Assembly (NCBI GenBank): GCA_024707075.1
Contig: JANQAK010000003.1
Span: 1,798,001-1,862,000 of the forward strand
Direction: 5' to 3'
Source: Afipia sp.
Lineage (GTDB): Bacteria > Pseudomonadota > Alphaproteobacteria > Rhizobiales > Xanthobacteraceae
DNA: 64,000 bases
The notes under the pieces were generated by a model. It saw only the letters and a list, made by a program, of their open reading frames with translations. It did not search any database and had not been told where the DNA came from. The position numbers were made by a program, and so were the translations under genes. This document shows, in pieces, positions 44,303 through 53,253 of the stretch (position 1 is the first letter of the stretch; the number at the start of each line of letters is the position of its first letter).

Positions 44303-44317
44303 TTAAGAGGTCGTTAA
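44303..44317. promoter_or_regulatory. Candidate CtrA box
   Basis: TTAA-GAGGTCG-TTAA, an exact TTAA-N7-TTAA match to the CtrA consensus core (the last C is T). It lies 69 bases before the sigma-54-type response-regulator ATG. A GANTC methylation site for CcrM (GATTC) follows at about 44341, between box and start. Both are cell-cycle control marks in alphaproteobacteria. Confidence 0.6.
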
Positions 44318-44385
44318 TCGGCTTCGGCGAGAGTGCCCCGATTCGAGACATGCTGTTGAGATAGTCCAGAGTTGCGGGGAATGCC

Positions 44386-45897
44386 ATGGTTGCGACCATT
44401 CTGATTGCCGATGACGACGCCGTTCAGCGCCGTCTGGTCGAGAACATGGTGCAGCGCTGCGGTTACGACGCCGTGACAGTCGACAGCGGCGACGCCGCCC
44501 TCGCCCATCTGATCGATCCCGACACGAAACCCGTCGACGCCATGGTGCTCGATCTCGTGATGCCCGGCCTCGACGGCATGGGCGTACTGGAAAAAATCCG
44601 CGACCTCGGTTTCGACCTGCCGGTGATCGTGCAGACCGCCCACGGCGGCATCGACAATGTGGTGTCCGCGATGCGCGCCGGCGCGCACGATTTCGTGGTG
44701 AAACCGGTCGGCATCGAACGCCTGCAAGTGTCGCTACGCAATGCCCTCAACGCCAGCGCGCTGAAAGGCGAACTCCAGCGCATCCGCCACCGCCGCGAGG
44801 GCAAGCTCACCTTCGCCGACATCGTCACCCGCTCCGAGGCGATGACCCACGTTCTCGCCATGGGCAAGAAGGCTGCTGCATCGGCGATTCCGGTGCTGAT
44901 CGAAGGCGAATCCGGCGTCGGCAAGGAGCTGATCGCCCGCGCCATCCACGGTTCCAGCGAGCGCAGCGCCAAGCCGTTCATCACCGTCAATTGCGGCGCG
45001 ATTCCCGACAACCTCGTGGAGTCGCTGCTGTTCGGCCACGAGAAGGGCGCGTTCACCGGCGCCACCGAACGCCATGCCGGTAAATTCGTCGAAGCCAATG
45101 GCGGCACGCTGTTTCTCGACGAGATCAGCGAGTTGCCGCTGGCCGCGCAGGTGAAGCTGCTGCGCGCCCTGCAACAGGGCGAGGTCGAAGCCGTCGGCGG
45201 CCGCAAACCGGTCAAGGTCGACGTGCGGATCGTATCCGCGACCAACCGCAATCTGCTGAACCAGGTAAAGGCCGGCGCATTCCGCGAGGATTTGTTTTAC
45301 CGCCTGCATGTGCTGCCGCTGACGATTCCGCCGCTGCGCGCCCGCCGCGAGGACATTCCGCATCTGGTGCGGCATTTCATGGCGCGCATCGCCGCCGAGG
45401 AAAACCGGCCCGCCACGTCGGTCAGCGGCGAAGCCATGGCGATGCTCGGTCAGATGAACTGGCCGGGAAATGTCCGCCAGCTTGAGAACGCGGTCTATCG
45501 CGCGGTGGTGATGAGCGACGGCGGCCAGCTCGGGCCGCAGGATTTCCCGCAGACCGGCGCGATGCCATCGGGTTCGTCTGCTTTCGAGGCCGAGCCGGTG
45601 ACGCTTGAAAGCCCGTCATCCGCTCCGCCGGAGATGGTTTCAGGTATTGAAATACCGATTGCGCCTGCCCCCACTCCGGCCAAGTTTACATCGGCCTACG
45701 GCACGCTTGCCATGCTCGGCGACGACGGCGAAGTCCGGCCCCTTGACGACATGGAAGCGGAGACCATCCGCTTCGCGATCTCCCACTACCGGGGACAGAT
45801 GTCCGAGGTCGCGCGACGGTTGAAGATCGGCCGCTCGACGCTTTACCGCAAACTGGATGAAGCGGCGGGCGCGGAACCTTCCGATCCCACGCGCTGA
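44386..45897 (+). CDS. Sigma-54-dependent response regulator (NtrC family)
   Basis: 503 residues. A receiver domain with acidic pocket ADDD (9-11), phospho-acceptor Asp56 in [11 protein letters not shown] and Lys near 106 is followed by an AAA+ domain with [14 protein letters not shown] (about 174), the sigma-54-contacting GAFTGA (about 224) and [13 protein letters not shown]. After a Ser/Pro-rich linker, a Fis-type HTH ([20 protein letters not shown], about 472-491) ends the protein. All residues for phosphorylation, ATP hydrolysis and sigma-54 activation are present. No cognate kinase is adjacent. A candidate CtrA box upstream suggests cell-cycle control. Confidence 0.94.
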   Translation: MVATILIADDDAVQRRLVENMVQRCGYDAVTVDSGDAALAHLIDPDTKPVDAMVLDLVMPGLDGMGVLEKIRDLGFDLPVIVQTAHGGIDNVVSAMRAGAHDFVVKPVGIERLQVSLRNALNASALKGELQRIRHRREGKLTFADIVTRSEAMTHVLAMGKKAAASAIPVLIEGESGVGKELIARAIHGSSERSAKPFITVNCGAIPDNLVESLLFGHEKGAFTGATERHAGKFVEANGGTLFLDEISELPLAAQVKLLRALQQGEVEAVGGRKPVKVDVRIVSATNRNLLNQVKAGAFREDLFYRLHVLPLTIPPLRARREDIPHLVRHFMARIAAEENRPATSVSGEAMAMLGQMNWPGNVRQLENAVYRAVVMSDGGQLGPQDFPQTGAMPSGSSAFEAEPVTLESPSSAPPEMVSGIEIPIAPAPTPAKFTSAYGTLAMLGDDGEVRPLDDMEAETIRFAISHYRGQMSEVARRLKIGRSTLYRKLDEAAGAEPSDPTR

Positions 45898-46227
45898 GAC
45901 CGAATCACATCGGCATGAAACGAAGGCACGGCTTTTTCGCTCCTTGAGTTGAACCGTTGCGGCGCGGTGACAGACATAGGAAAAGCGCGCGGCAATGCGC
46001 GCAAACCGTTGCAAGACATGCTGATTTGAAGTCATTTCTGTCGGGATGACTTCGAGTTGATCCGGCAGCGTCTGGCCGCTCCACAATGGCGCGTGTACCG
46101 TCTCGCCGTATTTTGTGCGGGATAGCGTAGCAGACTCCGATCAAGCCGGCGGTTTTGCTTCAGGTTCTGACGGATACCATCATGAGCTGTTCCATGCCGG
46201 GGCAGTTTCACCCAAGGGGGTGCGAGA
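45898..46227. other. Intergenic region, no gene seen
   Basis: 330 bases between the response regulator and the L,D-transpeptidase. One small hairpin (GCGCG-GCAAT-GCGCGC near 45990) is present. The promoter of the transpeptidase must be here but is not recognisable by eye. Confidence 0.4.
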
Positions 46228-48324
46228 ATGCGCGACTTTTCGACCGGCCACCGCAAGGGCCCAGCAGGCTTCGACCGGGTCCTGATGGCCGTGACGGCCA
46301 CTTTCCTGTCCCTCGCCGCGACGTCGGCCATCGCCCAGAGCGGCCCGGCGAAGAGTCCCGCCGATCTGGCCATCGACGCCGCCATCCCGCTTCCCGAACC
46401 CGCCAACCTTCCGCCGCCGACGGCATCCGATTTCAAGCTGCCGGAAGCCGCGGCGACTGCGCCCACTGCTGAGCCGAAGAAGGAAGAGGCCGCCGCGCCG
46501 AGCGCGCCTGCCACCACCGCAACGATTCCGCCCGCAGCGACCACGCCGGCCACCGCCGCACCTGCGACCGCCGCCGCAACACCTTCAGCAGCCCCGGCCG
46601 CTGGGCCCGTGACGGCTGCTCCCGCCGTCGCAGCCGCCGATCAGCCGGTCGCCGACAAGCTGCGCGATCTGATCGCCAGCAAGGGCGCGCGTTATTTCGA
46701 TCGCAAGAACGAACGCACGGCCGTCGAGAACTTCTACAAGGACCGTAACTACGCTCCGCTCTGGAGCGACGCGGGTGCCGTGACGGCCCGCGCCAAGAGC
46801 GTCATCGCGCGCCTGAAGGACGCGGGCAGCGAAGGTCTCAACCCCAACGACTATCCGATCCCCGATTTCTCGGTGTCAGCAGGTCCGGATGCGCAGGCCG
46901 ACGCCGAACTGAAACTGACCGAGAGCATGCTCGACTACGCGCGCCACGCCCAGAGCGGCCGCATGCACTGGTCGCGCGTGAGCGCGGATATTTCCTATCC
47001 CGAACACCCGGTCGATCCGGTCGAGGTTCTCATCAACGTCTCGACCGCGAAGGATGCCTCCGCGGCACTCGACGGCTACAACCCGCCGCACAAGGGCTAT
47101 CAGGCGCTGAAGGTCAAGCTCGCGGCGCTGCGCGGCGTGACCGAAGACACTTCCAAACAGGTCGCCGAAGGCGACACGCTGAAGTTCGTCAAGCCAACCA
47201 AGAAAAATCCGAACCCAGCCGTCGCGGAAGATCCGCGCGTGCCGGTTTTGCGCGCCAAGCTCAACATCACCGAGAACGCCGACGACACGCATTACGACGC
47301 CAAGGTCGCCGACGCGGTGCGCAAGTTCCAGGCGAACAACGATCTCAAAGCCACCGGCATTCTCGACAACGCCACCGTGCGCGCGCTGAACGGCCCCAAG
47401 AGCGACCGCCAGATCGACATCGTCCGCGCCAACATGGAACGCTGGCGCTGGCTGCCGCGCGAGCTGGGCGCGAAGGCGCTCGGCGACGCCTATGTGATCC
47501 TCAACATTCCCGACTACACGCTGAAGCTGATGCACAACGGCAAGCAGGTCTGGACCACGCGCGTCGTCGTCGGCAAGCCGGGAACGCACGCGACGCCGCT
47601 GCTGACGGAAACGATGAAGTTCATCACCGTCAACCCGACATGGAACGTGCCGCCGTCGATCATCTACAACGAGTATCTTCCGGCGCTGGCGCAGGACCCC
47701 ACCGTGCTGGACCGCATGGGCCTGAAGCTCGCACGCGCCGCCGACGGCAGCGTCCGCATCTCGCAGCCGCCGGGAGAAGCCAACGCACTCGGCCGCATCC
47801 GCTTCAACTTCCCGAACAAGTTCCTCGTCTATCAGCACGACACGCCGGACAAGAACCTGTTCGCCAAGGAAGAGCGCGCCTTCAGCCACGGCTGCATGCG
47901 CGTGCAGAACCCGGATCAGTACGCGGCGAACCTGCTCAGCATCGCGCTGCCGAAGGAAGGCTACACGCCGGAGAAGATCAAGGGCCTGTACGGCCGCGGC
48001 GAACTCAACATCAACTTCCCGACACCGATCCCGGTCAACATCACCTATCAGACCGCGTTCGTTGACGACGCCGGCAAGCTGGAGTTCCGCAAGGACATCT
48101 ACGGCCGCGACGCCAAGGTCATCTCGATGCTCAAGGGCAGCGAAGGCAAGGACATGGAGACCGTGGTGTCTCACGCCCAGCCGAACTACGTGCGGCCGAC
48201 CGGCAACGTGCGCATTCCGGGCGACAGCTACGCCAGCAACGGCCCGAGCTTCTTCGAGCGGCTGTTCGGCGCGCCGACCCCGCCGCCCGCTCCGGTTCGC
48301 GGCCAGCGCCGGGTGGTTCGCTGA
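46228..48324 (+). CDS. L,D-transpeptidase (YcbB/LdtD-like)
   Basis: A 698-residue envelope enzyme that makes 3-3 crosslinks in peptidoglycan or attaches proteins to it. A signal peptide ends near A-I-A-Q (about residue 36), followed by an Ala/Pro/Thr-rich spacer of about 100 residues, a scaffold region, a peptidoglycan-binding module (KVADAVRKFQANNDLKATGI, about residue 360), and the YkuD catalytic domain. Its nucleophile Cys, at about 556, lies in FSHGCMRVQNP. The C-terminal FFERLFGAPTPPPAPVRGQR tail is basic. A strong terminator follows. The next gene is a MepK/DUF882-type endopeptidase that may act on the same crosslinks. Confidence 0.92.
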   Translation: MRDFSTGHRKGPAGFDRVLMAVTATFLSLAATSAIAQSGPAKSPADLAIDAAIPLPEPANLPPPTASDFKLPEAAATAPTAEPKKEEAAAPSAPATTATIPPAATTPATAAPATAAATPSAAPAAGPVTAAPAVAAADQPVADKLRDLIASKGARYFDRKNERTAVENFYKDRNYAPLWSDAGAVTARAKSVIARLKDAGSEGLNPNDYPIPDFSVSAGPDAQADAELKLTESMLDYARHAQSGRMHWSRVSADISYPEHPVDPVEVLINVSTAKDASAALDGYNPPHKGYQALKVKLAALRGVTEDTSKQVAEGDTLKFVKPTKKNPNPAVAEDPRVPVLRAKLNITENADDTHYDAKVADAVRKFQANNDLKATGILDNATVRALNGPKSDRQIDIVRANMERWRWLPRELGAKALGDAYVILNIPDYTLKLMHNGKQVWTTRVVVGKPGTHATPLLTETMKFITVNPTWNVPPSIIYNEYLPALAQDPTVLDRMGLKLARAADGSVRISQPPGEANALGRIRFNFPNKFLVYQHDTPDKNLFAKEERAFSHGCMRVQNPDQYAANLLSIALPKEGYTPEKIKGLYGRGELNINFPTPIPVNITYQTAFVDDAGKLEFRKDIYGRDAKVISMLKGSEGKDMETVVSHAQPNYVRPTGNVRIPGDSYASNGPSFFERLFGAPTPPPAPVRGQRRVVR

Positions 48325-48385
48325 TCCGGCAAATCCGGTCGGAGAGCCGGGAACAGGCCGGTTTCCTTCGATTTCCACAATTAAG

Positions 48386-48414
48386 AAAGGCCCCGCGTCC
48401 CGCGGGGCCTTTTT
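48386..48414 (+). terminator. Rho-independent terminator of the L,D-transpeptidase gene
   Basis: AAAGGCCCCGCG - TCC - CGCGGGGCCTTTTT, a 12-bp stem with a T run, 61 bases after the stop codon. Confidence 0.9.
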
Positions 48415-48547
48415 CGTTAACCATCGCCCTCAAACCATTCCGCCCCGGATCGGCTTACCGGCCCTTTTTTGCCATACTCCGGGGGGCATACTTGGGGGTC
48501 ACGGGTCCGTGACCTGCTTCGAATAAGCTCGGACTCCGGCAGGCTCA

Positions 48548-48636
48548 GACTTGGGATTGCTTAAGACTTGGGAAGACTCGACTTGGGATAGCGACGACTT
48601 GGGATAGCGACGACTTGGGATAGCGACGACTTGGGA
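48548..48636 (+). repeat. Six tandem GACTTGGGA repeats
   Basis: The 9-mer GACTTGGGA occurs six times, at 48548, 48565, 48580, 48596, 48612 and 48628. Spacing is 17, 15, 16, 16 and 16 bases; the last three intervals come from an exact 16-bp unit CGACTTGGGATAGCGA. The array ends 157 bases before the MepK-like gene, inside a 469-base gap that also holds the transpeptidase terminator, a GGTCACG/CGTGACC hairpin near 48500 and a CtrA-like site. Regular spacing of about 1.5 helical turns suggests either slipped-strand expansion or arrayed binding sites. Confidence 0.85.
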
Positions 48637-48677
48637 AAACTTCACTGAGAAGGCGTTACTGAGCAAAGGCTGAACGG

Positions 48678-48693
48678 GTAAATATCGATTAAC
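48678..48693 (+). promoter_or_regulatory. Candidate CtrA box
   Basis: GTAA-N7-TTAAC, one mismatch from the TTAA-N7-TTAAC consensus, 101 bases before the MepK-like start. It lies just downstream of the tandem GACTTGGGA array. Confidence 0.4.
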
Positions 48694-48793
48694 CGTCCTG
48701 CCTTAGGACTATGTTCTCTCCCGTTGCGTGGGGTAGCGGGGGATCATCAAAACCAACAGGCGCAAGTCGAACTGGCGTCAAACGGGATTCTGA

Positions 48794-50440
48794 GTGGCGG
48801 GCGGTTTTCCACGCAACTATGGGGTTGAATGGCTTTCGCGTACCGGTGTGCGCGTCGGTCTCGCCTCATTGCTTTTGATCGCGACCAACGCCCGCTCCGT
48901 CCATAACGCCACCGCCGACGGCGACACCCGCACCCTCACCTTCCACCACACCCATTCCGACGAAGACCTCACCGTCACCTTCAAGCGCAACGGCCGCTAC
49001 GACGAGGCGGCGCTGAAGAAACTCAATCACTTCCTGCGCGACTGGCGCAGCCAGGATTCCACCACGATGGATCGCCGGCTGTTCGACATCGTCTGGGAAG
49101 TCTATCGCGACGTCGACGGCAAACAGCCGATCAAGATCATTTCCGCCTATCGCTCCCCCGCCACCAACGCCATGCTCCGCCGCCGCTCATCGGGAGTGGC
49201 GCGCCACAGCCAGCACATGCAGGGCCACGCGATGGATTTCTTCATCCCCGGCGTGCCGCTCGAACAGATCCGCTTCGCCGGATTGCGCCTGCAACGCGGC
49301 GGCGTCGGCTTCTACCCCACCTCCGGATCGCCGTTCGTGCATCTCGACGTCGGCAGCATCCGCCACTGGCCGCGCATGACCCACGATCAGCTCGCGCGCG
49401 TGTTCCCTGATGGACGAACGGTGCATGTACCGTCGGACGGCAAGCCGCTGAAAGGCTACGAGCTTGCGCTGGCCGATATTCAGCGCCGCGGCAATGGCGA
49501 GGACGTCGCGGCGCCGTCGAAGTCGAAGAGCTTCCTGGCCTCGCTGTTCGGCCGCAAGTCGGCGGATGACGAGGAAGAGGCGGGCAACAGCGACGCCGCG
49601 CCGGCCGGCGGCAAGGTCAAGCAAGTGGCCATGGCCGCAGCGGACAAGGCCAAGGACGCCGCGCAGGCGACGGTCGCAGCCGCAGAGAAGGTCCTTGAAC
49701 GCGTGCCGCTGCCGCGCGCCAAGCCCGCAGGCGCCGCGAACTATCAAGTGGCCTCGGCCGATGCCAGGACCGTCGGCCTTGCCAAGCCGCAGCCCGCGCT
49801 CAAGCCGATACCGGCCGACGAATACACCCCGCAGTCGCCGATCGACATCATCAACGCGCGCGGCTTCTGGGATAGCGAACCGGCGCCGAAGCCCGCCACG
49901 CAAGCCCAGATCGCCGCTCTCAAGGCCCGCGGCGCGGTTTCCGCCGCCGATCCGCAATCGACGGCAAGCCTGCCGCAGAACGTCGCGCAGGCACTGGCCT
50001 ACGCGCCTTCGTCAGCCCCGCTCGACCGGGCCCAGATCGTCGCCGCCAGCGCACCGATTCCGCGCAGTTCACGCATCGCTTCCCTCGCACCCAATCCGAT
50101 GTCCAGCGCGGACATCAACGCGACCGAAACCTCAATCGCCAGGACCCAGCAGGGCACGGCGGCGACCTTGGTTCGCACCAAAGCGACCGACCAGAGCCAC
50201 AGCATCTGGCTGCGCGCGATGATCCTCGCGCCGAGCGCCAGCACGTCGCTGTCGGCCTCGATCCTCGGCGATCAGGACATGACGGTGATGCGGGTCCACT
50301 TCGCCAAGCCGGACGCGGCGGTGGCGATGGCGTTCTCCGAAGATCCGCAGATGGGCATCGTCTGCGAGAAGTTCACCGGCTCGGCGATCGCGACGCTGTC
50401 GACGACGCCCTTTGCGATGCGCACCGCCTCGCTGCGGTAA
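48794..50440 (+). CDS. MepK/DUF882-type murein endopeptidase
   Basis: 548 residues. After an N-terminal signal-anchor (VRVGLASLLLIATNARSVHN) comes a DUF882 (YcbK/MepK, M15-like) zinc domain, about residues 45-225. Its putative ligands are in RHSQHMQGHAMDFFIPG (His and Asp) and FVHLDVGSIRHWPR (His). E. coli MepK cuts 3-3 and 4-3 peptidoglycan crosslinks. The remaining 320 residues are an Ala/Lys/Pro-rich extension of unknown role, ending in a compact segment (MTVMRVHFAKPDAAVAMAFS). The GTG start at 48794 is weakly supported. Placement after an L,D-transpeptidase fits a make-and-cut pair for 3-3 crosslinks. Confidence 0.83.
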   Translation: MAGGFPRNYGVEWLSRTGVRVGLASLLLIATNARSVHNATADGDTRTLTFHHTHSDEDLTVTFKRNGRYDEAALKKLNHFLRDWRSQDSTTMDRRLFDIVWEVYRDVDGKQPIKIISAYRSPATNAMLRRRSSGVARHSQHMQGHAMDFFIPGVPLEQIRFAGLRLQRGGVGFYPTSGSPFVHLDVGSIRHWPRMTHDQLARVFPDGRTVHVPSDGKPLKGYELALADIQRRGNGEDVAAPSKSKSFLASLFGRKSADDEEEAGNSDAAPAGGKVKQVAMAAADKAKDAAQATVAAAEKVLERVPLPRAKPAGAANYQVASADARTVGLAKPQPALKPIPADEYTPQSPIDIINARGFWDSEPAPKPATQAQIAALKARGAVSAADPQSTASLPQNVAQALAYAPSSAPLDRAQIVAASAPIPRSSRIASLAPNPMSSADINATETSIARTQQGTAATLVRTKATDQSHSIWLRAMILAPSASTSLSASILGDQDMTVMRVHFAKPDAAVAMAFSEDPQMGIVCEKFTGSAIATLSTTPFAMRTASLR

Positions 50441-50601
50441 CGGCAACCCCACGACCGTGCCCCGGACGCAGTGCAGCACGAAAGTGATACGCTGCTGAGC
50501 CGGGGGCCGTTGCGCATCGGATCTGTGATGGTCCCGGTTCTGCGAAGCAGCGCTGCGCGCTGCGTCGCGCCCGAGACACCCGCGATGCACGTTTAAGCAC
50601 T

Positions 50602-51594
50602 TGTCATTCCGGGACGTGCTTTCGGTGTGATCTTCAGTCTCGTCATTCCGCGACGCGCTTCCAGCGTGATCTTCGGGTTCGTCATTCCGGGATGCGCCTC
50701 TTGGCGCAGACCCGAATCCAGTCTTGCTGTCGTTATGTATTCCGGGTTCGCTCGCGAAGACGCTCGCGCCCGGGAATGACGGGGAGATGACTCCTGCAAC
50801 ATTTCGTGATGGGGATACAAATCCCCGCGCTTCAAATCTCTCTTAAGTTCCTCATTGTCCTGTTCACGAGGGGCGCTTTCTAGAGGCGTCTTGAGAGCGG
50901 AGCAGGATGCGGCGCCTGCGCGTGTGTTTCGCAAACACCATGCCCGGGAGGCTGGGGTCACCGTCCGGGCCAACTACGTGGCTCTGCCGTCAGCGGCTGG
51001 ACGAGGACAGGATGAAGGCGGGGAAACCCCGCCGGATCAGGGCGCGCCGCGCCCGTCCTGACCCGGAAGTGCGGTCCTCTCGCCCAAAATCGCCGCAATG
51101 GAGCGCCGCAAGGCGATGCGCTTCCGGATCACCATCCGCCTCGCAAGCGATGCCGGAAGCGAGACAAGACAAGGTGCGCCTTGCGGCGCTCCATGCCCCT
51201 CATTGTTTTCGAGGGGCGCGACTGAAAGCAAAACTCGCGCGACGCGCGGGAGCGATTGCGCGTGCGCGAGTGGATGCGCGAATGAAAGTGGCTGTTTGAA
51301 ATTTGAATCGGAACCGGCGCATCACAACCATGCAAAGTGCTCACACCACGTCATTCCGGGACGCGTCCCCTTGGACGCGGGCCCGGAATCCACTCTTCCT
51401 GTCGTTATGGATTCCGGGCTCGCTCGCAAAGCGGCTCGCGCCCCGGAATGACGGGGACGTGGAATGACGGTGAACGTGGATGGCCGGGTCATCCTCGATC
51501 AAGCCGAGGACAGGCGCCCGGCCACGACGAACTTTAACTAGGTGAGTTGTGCGCCACACCTACGATGTCATCCCGGCGTTCGCCGGGACGACGT
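50602..51594. repeat. Composite repeat cluster in a 1.19-kb gene-free region
   Basis: Contents in order: (1) a 39-bp direct repeat starting GTCATTCCGGGACG, two full copies from 50602; (2) a palindromic element at 50679-50782 ending CCCGGGAATGACGGGGA; (3) 50851-51219, a roughly 350-bp segment flanked by direct repeats CTCATTGT...GAGGGGCGC; (4) a second copy of the palindromic element at 51349-51456, sharing CTGTCGTTATG and ATTCCGGG..TCGCTCGC; (5) a short hairpin TCCCGGCG-TTC-GCCGGGA near 51574. The segment in (3) resembles multicopy pseudo-coding repeats of Bradyrhizobium-type genomes. No believable gene is present from 50441 to 51632. Confidence 0.75.
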
Positions 51595-51632
51595 TGCGGA
51601 GCAGCGAGGCGTTTGACCGCGCGCGCACCAAC

Positions 51633-51905
51633 TCACAGCATTCCGAGCGCCTGCATGTAGGTTTCCAGGATGGTTTCCTGTTCCTGCCGCTCGTCGGCAT
51701 CCTGCTTGCGCATGCGGATAATGGTGCGCAGTGCCTTGACGTCGAAGCCATTGCCCTTGGCCTCGCCGTAGACATCCTTGATGTCGTCGCTGATGGCTTT
51801 CTTCTCTTCCTCGAGCTTCTCGATCCGCTCGATGATGGCCTTGAGCTGCCCCTTGGCGAAGCTGTGCGCAGTGTCGTCGCTATCTTTCTCGGCAGGCATA
51901 GCCAT
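51633..51905 (-). CDS. gapR: GapR-family (DUF2312) nucleoid-associated protein
   Basis: A 90-residue protein matching the DUF2312/UPF0335 family, whose Caulobacter member GapR encircles overtwisted DNA and supports topoisomerases during replication. The sequence holds the conserved [20 protein letters not shown] and [20 protein letters not shown], then [16 protein letters not shown], and ends in a short helix. The start at 51905 has AGGAG upstream; a second Met at 51899 is possible. The gene stands alone. Confidence 0.9.
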   Translation of the reverse strand: MAMPAEKDSDDTAHSFAKGQLKAIIERIEKLEEEKKAISDDIKDVYGEAKGNGFDVKALRTIIRMRKQDADERQEQETILETYMQALGML

Positions 51906-52140
51906 CGGAGATACTCCTGAACTCGGTATGGGGCTTGAAGGGGCGTGCGCAGCACGTCATTTGCGAGGCACACTCAAGAGTGGGGGCTGCCGCGTCAAGG
52001 CAGCGTCCGGGGTCATCCACAGTGACCCACAGGAGAAAGACATCCCGCGGAGAAAACGCGGATTTATCTTGCCTTTGATGACTGCGAAGGCAGCGGCGAA
52101 CAGCTTCGCGGCGGCGTTGCGCTCCTCGCAGAGGAACCCG

Positions 52141-52443
52141 TCAATGACCGGCGTGGCTCTTCTTCAGCGCCGCCTGCTGATCCGGTGTCGCCTCGCTCTG
52201 ATACATCGCTTTCCAGGTCTCGTAAGGCATGCCGTAGACCGCCTCGCGGCTGTCATCCTTGCTCAGCGCAACGCCCTTTTCGTCGGCGGCATCCTTGAGC
52301 CAGTTCGACAGGCAATTGCGGCAGAAGCCCGCGAGATTCATCAGGTCGATATTCTGCACATCGGTCCGCTCCCGCAGATGCGCAACGAGGCGGCGGAAAG
52401 CCGCCGCTTCCAATTCCGTCCGGGTCTTGTCATCGATGGTCAT
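52141..52443 (-). CDS. DUF1244 family protein
   Basis: A 100-residue protein of the DUF1244 family, common in alpha- and gammaproteobacteria, of unknown function. Family marks are FRRLVAHLRERTDVQNIDLM, then NLAGFCRNCLSNWLKDAADE with two cysteines (CRNC) and YGMPYETWKAMYQ. The CxxC might bind metal, which is inference. The start is set at 52443 (MTIDDKTRTELE); the frame extends to 52566 without a better start. Confidence 0.88.
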   Translation of the reverse strand: MTIDDKTRTELEAAAFRRLVAHLRERTDVQNIDLMNLAGFCRNCLSNWLKDAADEKGVALSKDDSREAVYGMPYETWKAMYQSEATPDQQAALKKSHAGH

Positions 52444-52701
52444 GGTTACTTTTTCCGCGGTTGCTCTGTGACATTTAACATGGGGCCATGTCCCGCAATT
52501 TTCCATATCGTGGAAAAGACCAGCTTGGGCCGCCCCAATCCCGGCAATCGGGCTATTAACGCCCACGGCTGGTTTGGCGAAACCACCAAGCGCCTTTATA
52601 GTGATCCCGAGCCTGACCGGATGCGCACGAGGTTTTCACTTTTGCCGATCATGCTCAATATGTTACGCGACATCAACACCCGGTTGATACAGCCTGATTA
52701 G

Positions 52702-53253
52702 ATGACAATCCGAAATTTCCGCACCGCAATGTCCCGCCGCACCATCACCGCCGCCCTCTCGGGGCTTGTTGCGCTGATGGCGCTGTGCGCGTGGAGCGAT
52801 CCCGCCGCTGCGGATTTTCGGCTTTGCAACAACACATCGAGCCGGGTCGGCATCGCGCTGGGCTACAAGGACAACGAGGGCTGGGTCACGGAAGGCTGGT
52901 GGAACGTCTCGTCCCGCGCCTGCGAGACCCTGCTGCGTGGCACGCTTGTCGCACGATTCTATTACATCTACGCCATCGACTATGACCGCGGCGGTGAATG
53001 GTCGGGGCAGGCCTTCATGTGTTCGCGCGACAAGGAATTCACCATCAAGGGCACCGAAGATTGTCTGGCGCGCGGTTTCGATCGCACCGGATATTTTGAG
53101 GTCGATACCGGCGAGCAGCGAGCCTGGACGGTCCAGCTCACCGAATCCAATGAACAAAACCCACGCACGCCCGGATTGCCCGGCATGCCGAATGCGCCGG
53201 GAGCCGCACAACCAGGCGCAATTCCCGGCACCGCTCCGGGAAATCCGAAATGA
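52702..53253 (+). CDS. DUF1036 secreted protein
   Basis: A 183-residue protein with a signal peptide (ITAALSGLVALMALCAWSDP, cleavage near A-A-A-D) and a DUF1036 domain: ADFRLCNNTSSRVGIALGYK, WVTEGWWNVSSRACETLLRG, FYYIYAIDYDRGGEW, ending in a Pro/Gly-rich tail. Several conserved cysteines could form disulfides. The family is a periplasmic domain of unknown function. Its stop overlaps the pyruvate kinase start by four bases (ATGA), so the two are translationally coupled. Starts at 52702 and 52729 are both possible. Confidence 0.88.
   Translation: MTIRNFRTAMSRRTITAALSGLVALMALCAWSDPAAADFRLCNNTSSRVGIALGYKDNEGWVTEGWWNVSSRACETLLRGTLVARFYYIYAIDYDRGGEWSGQAFMCSRDKEFTIKGTEDCLARGFDRTGYFEVDTGEQRAWTVQLTESNEQNPRTPGLPGMPNAPGAAQPGAIPGTAPGNPK

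Noticed and set aside
48418..48434. CtrA box after the L,D-transpeptidase terminator
   Set aside because: TTAACCAT matches the left half only; no TTAA half at the right spacing, and no start codon within range.
48548..48636. CRISPR array
   Set aside because: The units are 16 bp, contiguous and without unique spacers, and no cas genes are present; it is a simple tandem repeat.
50855..51299. Two overlapping open frames (50855-51061 and 50907-51299)
   Set aside because: They lie inside a repeat segment bounded by direct repeats, overlap each other in different frames, and have Arg-rich composition with no recognisable domain.
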